Source: DASZIT01 sp036264255 (lineage in GTDB: Bacteria; Actinomycetota; Acidimicrobiia; Acidimicrobiales; RAAP-2). From it: DNA of 25,511 nt. Position 1 is the first letter of the stretch; each line of letters starts with the position of its first letter. The DNA lies in assembly GCA_036264255.1 (NCBI GenBank), contig DATARI010000165.1, forward strand, positions 1-25,511, in the 5' to 3' direction. Below, piece by piece: positions 17,900-25,278 of the stretch. A program made the position numbers and the translations under genes. The notes under the pieces are model-generated. The model saw only the letters and a program-made list of their open reading frames with translations. It was not told the origin of the DNA and ran no database searches.

Positions 17900-19306
17900 G
17901 TGGCCAATAAGGGACGTATCCGCCTGATCGCGGCGCTCGTTCTGGCGACCGCGATGATCGCGGCATCGTTGGCGATGGCCCCGCCGCCATCCGTTGCGTC
18001 GGCCGCCACCGCCCCGACCCTGGCCGCCGGTCAGCCGGTGGGCTTCGGGAACGCCGGCAACTACGGGTCGGTGGCCGGCCAGACCCTGGCCGCCCCGGTC
18101 GTCGGGCTCGCCTCCACCCCGAGCGGGCTCGGCTACTGGCTGGTGGGCACCGACGGCGGCATCTTCGCCTTCGGCGACGCCCAGTTCTGGGGCTCGACCG
18201 GCGGCATGAGATTGAACCGGCCGGTGGTCGGGATGGCGCCCACCCCCGACGGGAGGGGCTACTGGCTGGTCGCCTCCGACGGCGGGATCTTTTCCTTCGG
18301 CGATGCCGGGTTCTACGGCTCTACCGGCGGCATGACCCTCAACCGGCCGGTGGTCGGGATGGCGCCCACCCCCGACGGGAGGGGCTACTGGCTGGTCGCC
18401 TCCGACGGCGGGATCTTCGCCTATGGCGACGCCGGGTTCTACGGCTCCATGGGCGGTGTCCGGCTGCAGGCCCCGGTGATCGGGGTGGCCGCCACCCCCA
18501 GCGGACACGGCTACTGGCTGGCCGCCGCCGACGGCGGGATCTTCACCTTCGGCGACGCCGGGTTCTTCGGCTCCATCGGCGGCCAGCCGCTGGCCGATCC
18601 GATCGTGGCCATCGCCGCGGTCCCCGGCGGGGGCGGCTACTGGATTCTGCCCGGCGCACCGCCACCGCCGATCGGCGGCCCGACGGTAGCGGGGCTGGTC
18701 ATCTCCAACCTGTCAAACCTCCCCGGCGGCCTGTATCCGGTCGGAGACAAAGTGGTGGCGTTGACCTTCGACGACGGGCCCAACCCGACCTTTACCCCCC
18801 AGATCCTGCAGGTGCTGACCCAGTACCGGGTGCCGGCCACCTTCGAGATCGTCGGCTACGAGGGGGCCGCCCGCCCCGACCTGCTGAAGACCGAAGCCGC
18901 CGACGGGATGACCCTGACCAATCACACCTGGGACCACGCCGGCCTGACCACCCTCAATGCCGGACAGTTCGCCGGAGAAGTGGACGCCACCACCAACCTG
19001 ATCCAGTCGACGACCGGGCAGACCGTGAAGTGCGTCCGTCCGCCCTACGGCTACACCAACGGTTCGGTGGTGGCGCAGCTGGCCCAGCGCGGCCTCGGCG
19101 AACTGCTCTGGGACATCGATCCTTCCGATTACACGACGCCCGGCGCCGGGGTGATCGCCAACCGGGTGCTCGCCGCCCTCCATCCCGGGGCGATCGTCAT
19201 CCTCCACGACGGCGGGGGCGATCGGTCCCAGACGGTGGCCGCCCTGCCCGCCATCATCACCGGCATCCAGGCCGCCGGCTACACCCTGGTGCCGGTGTGC
19301 AACTAG
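17900..19306 (+). CDS. Secreted polysaccharide deacetylase (NodB domain) with five N-terminal repeats
   Basis: This is an exported carbohydrate esterase of family-4 type, probably acting on cell-wall or exopolysaccharide N-acetyl groups. A signal peptide covers residues 1-35 (hydrophobic 9-28, likely cleavage after ASA). Residues 45-250 hold 42-residue repeats of the form FGDAGFYGS...GYWLVASDGGIF, probably a beta-propeller-like binding region. The NodB domain has TFDDGP (289-294; Asp291 base, Asp292 metal), His342/His346 in NHTWDH, RPPYG (380-384) and LHDG (435-438), so the active site looks complete. Two cysteines (378, 467) could pair outside the cell. The GTG at 17900 begins the signal peptide directly. 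The gene stands alone on the plus strand between two minus-strand blocks. Confidence 0.92.
   Translation: MANKGRIRLIAALVLATAMIAASLAMAPPPSVASAATAPTLAAGQPVGFGNAGNYGSVAGQTLAAPVVGLASTPSGLGYWLVGTDGGIFAFGDAQFWGSTGGMRLNRPVVGMAPTPDGRGYWLVASDGGIFSFGDAGFYGSTGGMTLNRPVVGMAPTPDGRGYWLVASDGGIFAYGDAGFYGSMGGVRLQAPVIGVAATPSGHGYWLAAADGGIFTFGDAGFFGSIGGQPLADPIVAIAAVPGGGGYWILPGAPPPPIGGPTVAGLVISNLSNLPGGLYPVGDKVVALTFDDGPNPTFTPQILQVLTQYRVPATFEIVGYEGAARPDLLKTEAADGMTLTNHTWDHAGLTTLNAGQFAGEVDATTNLIQSTTGQTVKCVRPPYGYTNGSVVAQLAQRGLGELLWDIDPSDYTTPGAGVIANRVLAALHPGAIVILHDGGGDRSQTVAALPAIITGIQAAGYTLVPVCN
18095..18652 (+). repeat. 126-bp tandem repeats inside the deacetylase gene
   Basis: The units run 18095-18220, 18221-18346, 18347-18472 and 18473-18598, with a partial unit to 18652. 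A half unit precedes them. The stretches 18215-18291 and 18341-18417 are identical over 77 bp, so the second and third units were duplicated or homogenised recently; the outer units are more diverged. Confidence 0.9.
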
Positions 19307-19327
19307 GTGTTGGGGTGCAGATGATGG

Positions 19328-20428
19328 TCAGCAGCGGGCTACGGTCACCAACCGGGTGGTGACCGCGTTGGCCAGCAGCCGGCCCCGGACGGTGAGGACG
19401 GCCCGACCGTCCACCCGGTCGACCAGCCCGTCGAGGTCGGGGTCCTCGGGCAGCGCCTCGGTGGGCACCCCGTCCCGGGTGCGGAGGCTGAGAGCGAGAC
19501 CCTCGAACCGTCGTTGCTCGGCGGTCAGCACCTCCTCCCCGGCGGTGGCGCTCCTGCCCCCCTCGATCTCCTTCACGAAGCGGTCGGGGGTCCGCACGTT
19601 CCACCAGCGGCGGCCGTCCCGGTGGGAATGGGCCGCTGACCCGATTCCCCGGTAGTCGCCCCGGTTCCAGTAGAGGCGGTTGTGCCGGGACTGGTGGCCG
19701 GGCCGCGACCAATTGGAGATCTCCTCCCAGGCATAGCCGGCGGCCGACAGGATCTCGTCGGCCCTCTCGTACCGCCGGGCCTGCACGTCGTCATCGGGAT
19801 GCCGGTCGGGCTGGGTGGCCAGCGGGGTGCCGGGCTCGACGGTCAGCGAGTAGGCGCTGATGTGGGGCGGACCCGAAGCCAGGCCCATCACGTCGGTCAG
19901 GCTCTGCTCCCAATCGGCGTCGGTCTCCCCCGCCCCGCCGATGATGAGGTCCATGCCCCAGGAGGTGAACCCGGCCTCGGCCACCGAGGCGGCGGCCTCC
20001 ACCGCGGTGTCGTGCCCGTGCCGTCGGCCGAGACCCTCGAGCACGTGGGGAACCGTCGACTGCACCCCGAGCGAGACCCGGGTGACGCCGGCGCCCCGGT
20101 AGGTGGCCAGGCGTTCGGGTCCGGCGTCTTCGGGGTTGCATTCCACCGTCACCTCGGCGTCGGCCGAGCGGGGGATGGCGGCCAAGATCGACATCAGCAG
20201 GTCGGCGGCCAACCGTGACGGCGTCCCGCCCCCGAAGAACACCGAGGTGGCCGCCGGCATCCCCTCGGACTCGATGGCCCGGTCGACCTCGGTGATGCAG
20301 GCGGCGGCGTACGACTCCATCAGGTGGTCCCGGTCGGTGTAGGTGGCGAAGGCGCAGTAGTCGCAGCGCGACCGGCAGAACGGAATGTGGACGTAGACCC
20401 CGAACGGGGCGCCGGGCATCGGGGTCAC
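19328..20428 (-). CDS. hemW: HemW-type radical SAM protein (haem chaperone)
   Basis: This was formerly annotated as oxygen-independent coproporphyrinogen III oxidase-like; HemW proteins bind haem and deliver it to target proteins. The 366-residue protein has the radical-SAM cluster motif CX3CX2C (Cys18, Cys22, Cys25) after HIPFC, the SAM-binding GGGTPS (67-72), and the HemW-specific HNRLYW haem motif (249-254), which true HemN lacks. A C-terminal HemN-like domain follows. The GTG at 20428 forms a GTGA overlap with the recO stop, implying translational coupling; an ATG at 20419 is an alternative. It is the last gene of the uppS operon. Confidence 0.93.
   Translation of the reverse strand: MTPMPGAPFGVYVHIPFCRSRCDYCAFATYTDRDHLMESYAAACITEVDRAIESEGMPAATSVFFGGGTPSRLAADLLMSILAAIPRSADAEVTVECNPEDAGPERLATYRGAGVTRVSLGVQSTVPHVLEGLGRRHGHDTAVEAAASVAEAGFTSWGMDLIIGGAGETDADWEQSLTDVMGLASGPPHISAYSLTVEPGTPLATQPDRHPDDDVQARRYERADEILSAAGYAWEEISNWSRPGHQSRHNRLYWNRGDYRGIGSAAHSHRDGRRWWNVRTPDRFVKEIEGGRSATAGEEVLTAEQRRFEGLALSLRTRDGVPTEALPEDPDLDGLVDRVDGRAVLTVRGRLLANAVTTRLVTVARC
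19342..19365. terminator. Hairpin at the deacetylase/hemW convergence
   Basis: CGGTCACCA (19342-19350) and TGGTGACCG (19357-19365) form a perfect 9-bp stem with a 6-nt loop. It lies 35 nt past the deacetylase stop and within the last codons of hemW. There is no T-tract, so termination of the deacetylase transcript is inferred from position. Confidence 0.4.
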
Positions 20429-21150
20429 GCCCCGGGTCCCGACCGGACCGATCGAAGCCGCCGGTCGAGGTGCACCTCCATCGCCTCGGTGGCCAACATC
20501 CCGACCTCGTCGGTGGTGGCCGACCGGGGCTCGGCCAGGACACCGGCCAGCCCGCCGCCGAGGACCCGCTTGAGGAGAGCCAGGGCGTCGGCCGACAGCG
20601 GACGGCCCCGCCGGCAGTTGCGGCACAGCACCCCACCCTCCACCAGATCGAAGGCCACCAGCTGGGAGGCGTCGTCCTCCCCGCAGGAGGCGCAGGCGTC
20701 CAGCACCGGCTCGGTGCCCTCGAGGGCGAGGACCTTGAGGAAGAACGCCGGGGCCACCATCGGTGAATCGCGCTCGGCCAACGCCGCCAGCGCCCCCACC
20801 AGCATGGCGTAGAGCCGGGGGTTGGCATGGCGCTCCTGGCCCACCTGGTCCACCACCTCGAGCATGGACATGGCCGAGGACATCCGGTCGAGGTCCTCGC
20901 GTACCGCCCGGAAGGTGTCGATGACTTCGACCTGGTTCACGATGTCGAGGTCGCCCCGGCCCTGCCAGCCGAGCAGGGCCACATGGCTGAAGGGCTCCAG
21001 CCGGGAGCCGAACTTGGAGCCGGTGCGCCGCACCCCCTTGGCCACCGCCCGCACCTTGCCGTTCTCCTCGGTCATCAGGGTGATGATCCGGTCGGCCTCC
21101 CCCAGGCGAATGGTGCGGAGCACCACCCCCTGATCCCGGAAGAGGGTCAT
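20425..21150 (-). CDS. recO: DNA repair protein RecO
   Basis: RecO, with RecR and RecF, loads RecA onto SSB-coated gaps and anneals single strands. The 241-residue protein starts with the OB-fold (residues 1-80: QGVVLRTIRLGEADRIITL, KGVRRTGSKFGSRLEPF). It has a zinc finger from Cys153, Cys156, Cys176 and Cys179 (CASCG...CRNC) and a helical C-terminal domain. The ATG at 21150 overlaps the preceding gene's stop as ATGA, and the stop overlaps the hemW start as GTGA. Length and motifs are normal for the family. Confidence 0.96.
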   Translation of the reverse strand: MTLFRDQGVVLRTIRLGEADRIITLMTEENGKVRAVAKGVRRTGSKFGSRLEPFSHVALLGWQGRGDLDIVNQVEVIDTFRAVREDLDRMSSAMSMLEVVDQVGQERHANPRLYAMLVGALAALAERDSPMVAPAFFLKVLALEGTEPVLDACASCGEDDASQLVAFDLVEGGVLCRNCRRGRPLSADALALLKRVLGGGLAGVLAEPRSATTDEVGMLATEAMEVHLDRRLRSVRSGPGA

Positions 21151-21539
21151 CCCGATCCGGCGGAGCCGCCACCGTCGGGGTGGGTCTGATGGTCGTTGTC
21201 ACCGGCTGTCCCGGAGCGCCCGTTCACCACCGGACCCCCCGATGGCGGCGGCACCAGGCCCCGGTCGGTGGGGCGGATGGGGCGGGGCGGCGGCTTCGGA
21301 CGGCGGGGACCGCCGAGCAGGCTGTTGGCCCCGATCATCGCCAGCAGCACGGGGGGGATGATGACGAAGGGGAGGATGGGGGTGAACCCGGCCACCAGCA
21401 TGACCAACATCCCGAGGTAGAGCAGCGCGCCGCCGACGATCCCGATGCCGATCCAGAGGCCGCCGGCGTCGTCCCGGCGGCGGGTCCCGTCCCGATCTGC
21501 CAGCGGGTGCGCCCCCGCGCCGAACCCGTGAGGACTCAC
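21147..21539 (-). CDS. Small two-helix membrane protein of unknown function
   Basis: This is a 130-residue protein I do not recognise. Residues 28-50 and 53-75 are two hydrophobic helices separated by a tight GFTP turn. The N-terminus is short and charged, and the C-terminal tail (76-130) is rich in Pro, Arg and Gly and probably disordered. The GTG at 21539 overlaps the uppS stop (GTGA) and its stop overlaps the recO ATG (ATGA), so it is almost certainly translated with them. Its place between uppS and recO hints at no specific role. Confidence 0.75.
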   Translation of the reverse strand: MSPHGFGAGAHPLADRDGTRRRDDAGGLWIGIGIVGGALLYLGMLVMLVAGFTPILPFVIIPPVLLAMIGANSLLGGPRRPKPPPRPIRPTDRGLVPPPSGGPVVNGRSGTAGDNDHQTHPDGGGSAGSG

Positions 21540-22312
21540 CGGCCCTTCACCCCGCCGTAGGTCCGTTGCCGGCGCTGGAATTCCTGGACCGCCTCGAAGA
21601 GGTGATGGCGGCGGAAGTCGGGCCAGAGGACACTGGTGAACACCAGCTCGCTGTAGGCCAGCTGCCAGAGCAGGAAGTTGGAGATCCGGTGCTCGCCGGA
21701 GGTGCGGATCATCAGATCGGGGTCGGGTTGGTCGGGGTAGTAGAGACGGGAGCGAATGGCCTTCTCGTTCACCTTGTCGGCCGGGACCCCGTCGGCCACC
21801 AACTTGGTGACGGCGTCGACGATCTCCGCCCGCCCTCCGTAATTGAAGGCCATGGTCAGGGTGGACCGCCGGTTGCCGGCGGTGAGCTCCACCGACTCGT
21901 CCATGCGGCGGAGCACCCGCTTGGGCACCCGCCAGTCGCGGCGGCCGGCAAAGCGGATCCGCACCCCCTTCTCGTTGAGCTCGTCCCGCCGCCGGGCCAG
22001 CAGGCTCTCATTGAAGCCCATCAGGTAACGAACCTCGTCGGCGGGGCGACGCCAGTTCTCGGTGGAGAAGGCGTACATGGTGATCCAGGGGATGCCCAGG
22101 TCGAGGGCGCCCTCCACCGCATCGAGGAGGGCCTCCTCTCCGGCGGCGTGGCCCTCGGTGCGGGGAAGGCCGCGTCGGCTGGCCCACCGCCCGTTGCCGT
22201 CCATGATGCAGGCCACGTGGACAGGGATGGGACCGTCGGCGACATCCGATGCCACCAGGGGCGCCGCCGGATTGCCGGAGGCGCCGTCAGCGCCGGAGAG
22301 GTCCCGTTCCAC
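21536..22312 (-). CDS. uppS: Isoprenyl transferase (undecaprenyl/polyprenyl diphosphate synthase)
   Basis: This cis-prenyltransferase makes the polyprenyl diphosphate lipid carrier for peptidoglycan and arabinogalactan-type polymers. The 258-residue protein has the catalytic MDGNGRWA with Asp38, then AFSTENWRRP, AFNYGGR, and the C-terminal RTSGEHRISNFLLWQ and WPDF signatures. The GTG at 22312 is chosen because TAGGTT lies 7 nt before it, leaving a 30-residue tail ahead of the conserved PVHVACIMDG. The frame is open much further upstream, but there it runs antisense to the transporter gene. Whether the product is long (C50-C55) or short-chain (Z-farnesyl-like) cannot be read from sequence by eye. 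It is the first gene of the uppS-recO-hemW operon. Confidence 0.95.
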   Translation of the reverse strand: MERDLSGADGASGNPAAPLVASDVADGPIPVHVACIMDGNGRWASRRGLPRTEGHAAGEEALLDAVEGALDLGIPWITMYAFSTENWRRPADEVRYLMGFNESLLARRRDELNEKGVRIRFAGRRDWRVPKRVLRRMDESVELTAGNRRSTLTMAFNYGGRAEIVDAVTKLVADGVPADKVNEKAIRSRLYYPDQPDPDLMIRTSGEHRISNFLLWQLAYSELVFTSVLWPDFRRHHLFEAVQEFQRRQRTYGGVKGR

Positions 22313-22319
22313 AGCTTGG

Positions 22320-22325
22320 AACCTA
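22320..22325 (-). promoter_or_regulatory. -10-like TAGGTT, seven bases before uppS
   Basis: TAGGTT on the minus strand (22325-22320) lies 7 nt before the GTG at 22312 and would drive the four-gene operon as a leaderless mRNA. The 105-nt divergent gap also holds a 12-bp palindrome, CCCGCCGGCGGG (22349-22360). Confidence 0.42.
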
Positions 22326-22382
22326 TCCCGTCTCCTCCACCACCCGTACCCGCCGGCGGGGCCGGCGCACCCGGTTCCCGCC

Positions 22383-22411
22383 TTGAGGATCGGTGGCTGG
22401 GGCACTAGACC
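22383..22411 (+). promoter_or_regulatory. Predicted promoter of the TSUP transporter
   Basis: TTGAGG (22383-22388) and TAGACC (22406-22411) are separated by 17 nt, with the ATG 6 nt after the -10. The -35 matches TTGACA at four positions; the -10 is weaker. Confidence 0.45.
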
Positions 22412-22417
22412 CTCTCC

Positions 22418-23176
22418 ATGTCCCCGTGGGCCGCCCTGGCAATCTTCGCGGCCGGATTTGCTGCCGGGACCATCAACGTCATCGTCGGCTCCGGGTCGTT
22501 GGTGACCTTTCCCACCCTGCTGGCGCTCGGGTACCCGCCGTTGCTGGCCAACGTGTCCAACAACGTGGGGCTGGTCCCCGGGACGGTCAGCGGGGTCCTC
22601 GCCTACCGACCCGAGCTGGTGGGTCAACGGTCGAGGCTGATCCGCCTCGGGACCGCGTCGTTGCTCGGCGGATTGGCGGGAGCCGCCCTCCTCCTCGGCC
22701 TCCCCGGCACCGTGTTCCGCTCGGCGGTGCCGGCCCTCATCCTGGTGGCCTGCATCCTGATGGCGCTCCAACCCCGTTTGTCCCGCCGGCTCCAGGAGCG
22801 GGGTGACCCGAAGGCCCACGGCGGGACCGGCCTGTTCGTCGGGGTGTTCCTGACCGGGATCTACGGGGGCTACTTCGGAGCCGCCCAGGGCGTCATCCTC
22901 ATCGCCCTGCTCGCCATCTTCGTCGATGACGATCTGCAGCGGCTCAACGGCACCAAGAACGTCCTGGCCATGGTGGTCAACACCGTGGCCAGCGTCCTGT
23001 TCATCATCTTCTCCACCCTGTCGTGGTCGGTGGTCGGCCTGATCGCCGCCGGATCGGTCATCGGGGGGCAGGTGGGGGCCCGGATCGGCCGCCGGCTGCC
23101 GGCCGCGGTGCTGCGCTGGGTCATCGTGGCGGTCGGCCTGGTGGTGGCCTGCATCCTGTTCGCCGAATGGTACTGA
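22418..23176 (+). CDS. TSUP-family membrane permease (TauE/SafE-like)
   Basis: This is an integral-membrane protein of 252 residues and about eight hydrophobic segments, of the sulfite/sulfonate exporter family. The first segment, ending in the Gly-rich GTINVIVGSGSLVTFP (about residues 15-30), and the second-half GIYGGYFGAAQGVIL (about 147-161) are the paired internal-repeat signatures of TSUP proteins. Substrates in the family include sulfite, sulfoacetate and other organosulfur anions; none can be assigned here. It is divergent from uppS, and the helicase gene follows after 67 nt with its own -10-like box, so they may be separate units. Confidence 0.88.
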   Translation: MSPWAALAIFAAGFAAGTINVIVGSGSLVTFPTLLALGYPPLLANVSNNVGLVPGTVSGVLAYRPELVGQRSRLIRLGTASLLGGLAGAALLLGLPGTVFRSAVPALILVACILMALQPRLSRRLQERGDPKAHGGTGLFVGVFLTGIYGGYFGAAQGVILIALLAIFVDDDLQRLNGTKNVLAMVVNTVASVLFIIFSTLSWSVVGLIAAGSVIGGQVGARIGRRLPAAVLRWVIVAVGLVVACILFAEWY

Positions 23177-23231
23177 TCGTCCGGGCTCCGGCGGCCCTCC
23201 TTGGGCCATTTCGAGGCGCGACCGCCCCAAG

Positions 23232-23237
23232 TAGGGT
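23232..23237 (+). promoter_or_regulatory. -10-like TAGGGT, six bases before the helicase ATG
   Basis: TAGGGT at 23232-23237 is followed by 6 nt and the ATG at 23244, with no Shine-Dalgarno. A leaderless transcript is inferred. Confidence 0.42.
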
Positions 23238-23243
23238 CTCAAG

Positions 23244-25262
23244 ATGGCCGACGAGGTAACCGACGCACTGGGCCGGGCGACCAATTCGCTGCCCGGGGGC
23301 GGCGAGACCCGGGAAGGGCAGATGGAGATGGCCGGCGCGGTGGGCCGTGCCCTCGGCGGCCGGCGCCACCTGGTGGTCCAGGCCGGCACCGGCACCGGCA
23401 AGTCGTTGGCCTACCTGGTCCCGGCCGCCCTCTCCGGCCAGCGGGTGGTGGTCGCCACCGCCACCAAGGCGCTGCAGGACCAGCTGGCCACCAAGGACCT
23501 GCCCATGGTGGCCGCCGCTGTCGACGCCGGCCTCACCTTCGCGGTGTTGAAGGGCCGGAGCAACTACCTCTGCCGGCAACGGGCCTCCGAGGTGGGCGGC
23601 GGCGGACAACAGCTCAACCTCAGCGCCGGGGCCGCCGATCCCCCCGATGCCGACGACACCCTGACCCCGGCCCGGGAGGACCCGACCCCGGATCCCGGCC
23701 GGCTGGGTGACCAGGTGCGGCGCCTGCTCCGATGGGCGGAGGACTCCCCGACCGGAGACCGGGCCGAGCTCGACTTCGAGCCCCACTTCCGGGCGTGGGC
23801 GATGGTGTCGACCACCGCTCGGGAATGCCCGGGCGCCTTCCGGTGCCCGTCGGGACAGGACTGCTTCGCCGAAGATGCCCGGAACCGGGCGGCGGCGGCC
23901 GATGTGGTGGTGGTCAACACCCACCTCTACGGGGCCCACCTGGCCAGCGGAGGGGCGGTGCTCCCGGCCCATGACATCGCCATCTTCGACGAGGCTCATG
24001 AAGTCGAAGAGGTGATGACCGACAGTCTCGGGGTGGAGATCGGGCCGGGTCGCTTTCGGGCCCTGGCCACCGGCGCCCGGGGGGAGGTGCCGGCCGACAC
24101 CCCCGGATCCGACGCCGCCGTCGACCAGGTGGCCGAGATGGCCGAGCACTTCCAGCGGGTCCTCCGCCCGCTGGCCGGCACCCGGCTTCGCCAGTCCACT
24201 CTCCTCGGCGCCGAGGACGGCGCCTCCGAGCCGTCGGGGGGGGACGGGCCCGGGCTCGGCGACGTGGTCGCCCTCGCCACCGGGCGGGTGGCCCGGCTCG
24301 TCGGCCTCCTCCGCCAGGCGGAACGGGAGGAATCCGACGACGAGTCGGCGGCGGAGCGGACCCGGCGGGATCGGATCCTGCTGGCCGCCGGGCACCTGGC
24401 CGACGACCTGGCCAAGCTGACATCGCTCACCGACGACGAGGTGGCGTGGGTGGACAGTGGCTCCCGCTCACCGAGTCTGCGGGTGTCCCCCATCGACGTC
24501 GGCCCCCTGCTCACCGAGCAGCTCTGGAGCGAGGTCACCGGGGTGCTGACCTCGGCGACGGTACCCATCGGGCTGGTCGGCCGGTTGGGCCTCCCGGCGG
24601 AGGAGACCGATCAGCTGGATGTGGGGAGCCCCTTCGACTACCCCCACCACGCCATCCTCTACGTGGCCAAGTCCATCCCCGACCGGCGGCGCCCGGAGTC
24701 GGAGCCGGCCATCCACGACGAGCTCGACGCGCTGATCACCGCCGCCGGGGGCCGGACCCTGGCCCTGTTCACCAGTTGGCGGGCCATGAACGCAGCGGTC
24801 GAAGTGCTCCGGGGGCGTCTCCCCTTCCGGGTCCTGGCCCAGTCCGACCTGCCCAAGCCGGCGCTCATCGAAGCCTTCCAGGCGGACGAGTCGACCTGCC
24901 TGTTCGCCACCCTCGGCTTCTGGCAGGGGGTGGACGTCCCGGGGCGGACGCTCAGCCTGGTCACCATCGACCGGATCCCGTTTCCCCGCCCCGACGACCC
25001 GGTGCTGCAGGCCCGCCGGGACCGGGCCGGCGCCGGCGCCTTCGGGATGGTCGACCTCCCCCGCGCCGGCACCCTGCTGGCCCAGGGAGCCGGCCGGCTG
25101 ATCCGGTCCGCGGAGGACCGGGGAGTGGTGGCGGTGCTCGACAGCCGGCTGGCTACCGCCAGCTACCGGCGCGAGCTGCTGGCCCGGGTCCCGCCGATGA
25201 AGCGGAGTCTCGACCGGGCCGAGGTGGAGGCGTTCCTGGAGAAGACGCTGGCCGACGCCTGA
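23244..25262 (+). CDS. DinG/XPD-like ATP-dependent DNA helicase with iron-sulfur cluster
   Basis: This is a superfamily 2, 5'-3' DNA helicase of 672 residues, probably for repair or for resolving R-loops and other structures. Walker A is GTGTGKS with Lys53. Cys110, Cys195, Cys201 and Cys207 match the four [4Fe-4S] ligands of DinG in order and spacing. The DEAH box is at 249-252. Motif VI QGAGRLIR (614-621) contains the ATPase arginines. A helical insert with many acidic residues lies around 330-375. No exonuclease domain is attached, so it resembles E. coli DinG/YoaA rather than the Firmicutes form. The ATG at 23244 follows TAGGGT. It converges on the YceI gene with only 10 nt between the stops. 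Confidence 0.93.
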   Translation: MADEVTDALGRATNSLPGGGETREGQMEMAGAVGRALGGRRHLVVQAGTGTGKSLAYLVPAALSGQRVVVATATKALQDQLATKDLPMVAAAVDAGLTFAVLKGRSNYLCRQRASEVGGGGQQLNLSAGAADPPDADDTLTPAREDPTPDPGRLGDQVRRLLRWAEDSPTGDRAELDFEPHFRAWAMVSTTARECPGAFRCPSGQDCFAEDARNRAAAADVVVVNTHLYGAHLASGGAVLPAHDIAIFDEAHEVEEVMTDSLGVEIGPGRFRALATGARGEVPADTPGSDAAVDQVAEMAEHFQRVLRPLAGTRLRQSTLLGAEDGASEPSGGDGPGLGDVVALATGRVARLVGLLRQAEREESDDESAAERTRRDRILLAAGHLADDLAKLTSLTDDEVAWVDSGSRSPSLRVSPIDVGPLLTEQLWSEVTGVLTSATVPIGLVGRLGLPAEETDQLDVGSPFDYPHHAILYVAKSIPDRRRPESEPAIHDELDALITAAGGRTLALFTSWRAMNAAVEVLRGRLPFRVLAQSDLPKPALIEAFQADESTCLFATLGFWQGVDVPGRTLSLVTIDRIPFPRPDDPVLQARRDRAGAGAFGMVDLPRAGTLLAQGAGRLIRSAEDRGVVAVLDSRLATASYRRELLARVPPMKRSLDRAEVEAFLEKTLADA

Positions 25263-25278
25263 CCGTGTCCGGTCAGGC
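25257..25278. terminator. Bidirectional hairpin containing both convergent stop codons
   Basis: GCCTGACC (25257-25264) and GGTCAGGC (25271-25278) form a perfect 8-bp stem with a 6-nt loop. The helicase stop (25260-25262) and the YceI stop (25273-25275) sit at symmetric places in the two arms. There is no T-tract. Confidence 0.5.

Noticed and set aside
17780..18508. A minus-strand open frame with regular HPDHRPV-type repeats
   Set aside because: The periodicity is the complement of the 126-bp repeats of the deacetylase gene, which has a signal peptide and a complete active site on the plus strand.
18095..18652. Regular direct repeats that could suggest a CRISPR array
   Set aside because: The repeats are coding, 126 bp long without spacers, and stay in frame with conserved protein motifs.
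20429..21202. N-terminal extension of the hemW frame over recO
   Set aside because: recO has a complete zinc finger and OB-fold in its own frame, and hemW begins normally at the GTGA overlap.
22349..22360. A 12-bp perfect palindrome, CCCGCCGGCGGG, between uppS and the transporter
   Set aside because: It is made only of G and C in a very GC-rich region, where such palindromes are common, and it does not coincide with a promoter element, so it is not claimed as an operator.
22313..23401. N-terminal extension of the uppS frame over the transporter gene
   Set aside because: The extra part is low-complexity Gly/Gln/Asp/His sequence antisense to a membrane protein gene; UppS proteins need only a short tail before MDGNGRWA.
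23121..24395. A 424-codon minus-strand frame opposite the helicase
   Set aside because: It is antisense to the helicase iron-sulfur and DEAH regions and has shadow-like composition with no motifs.
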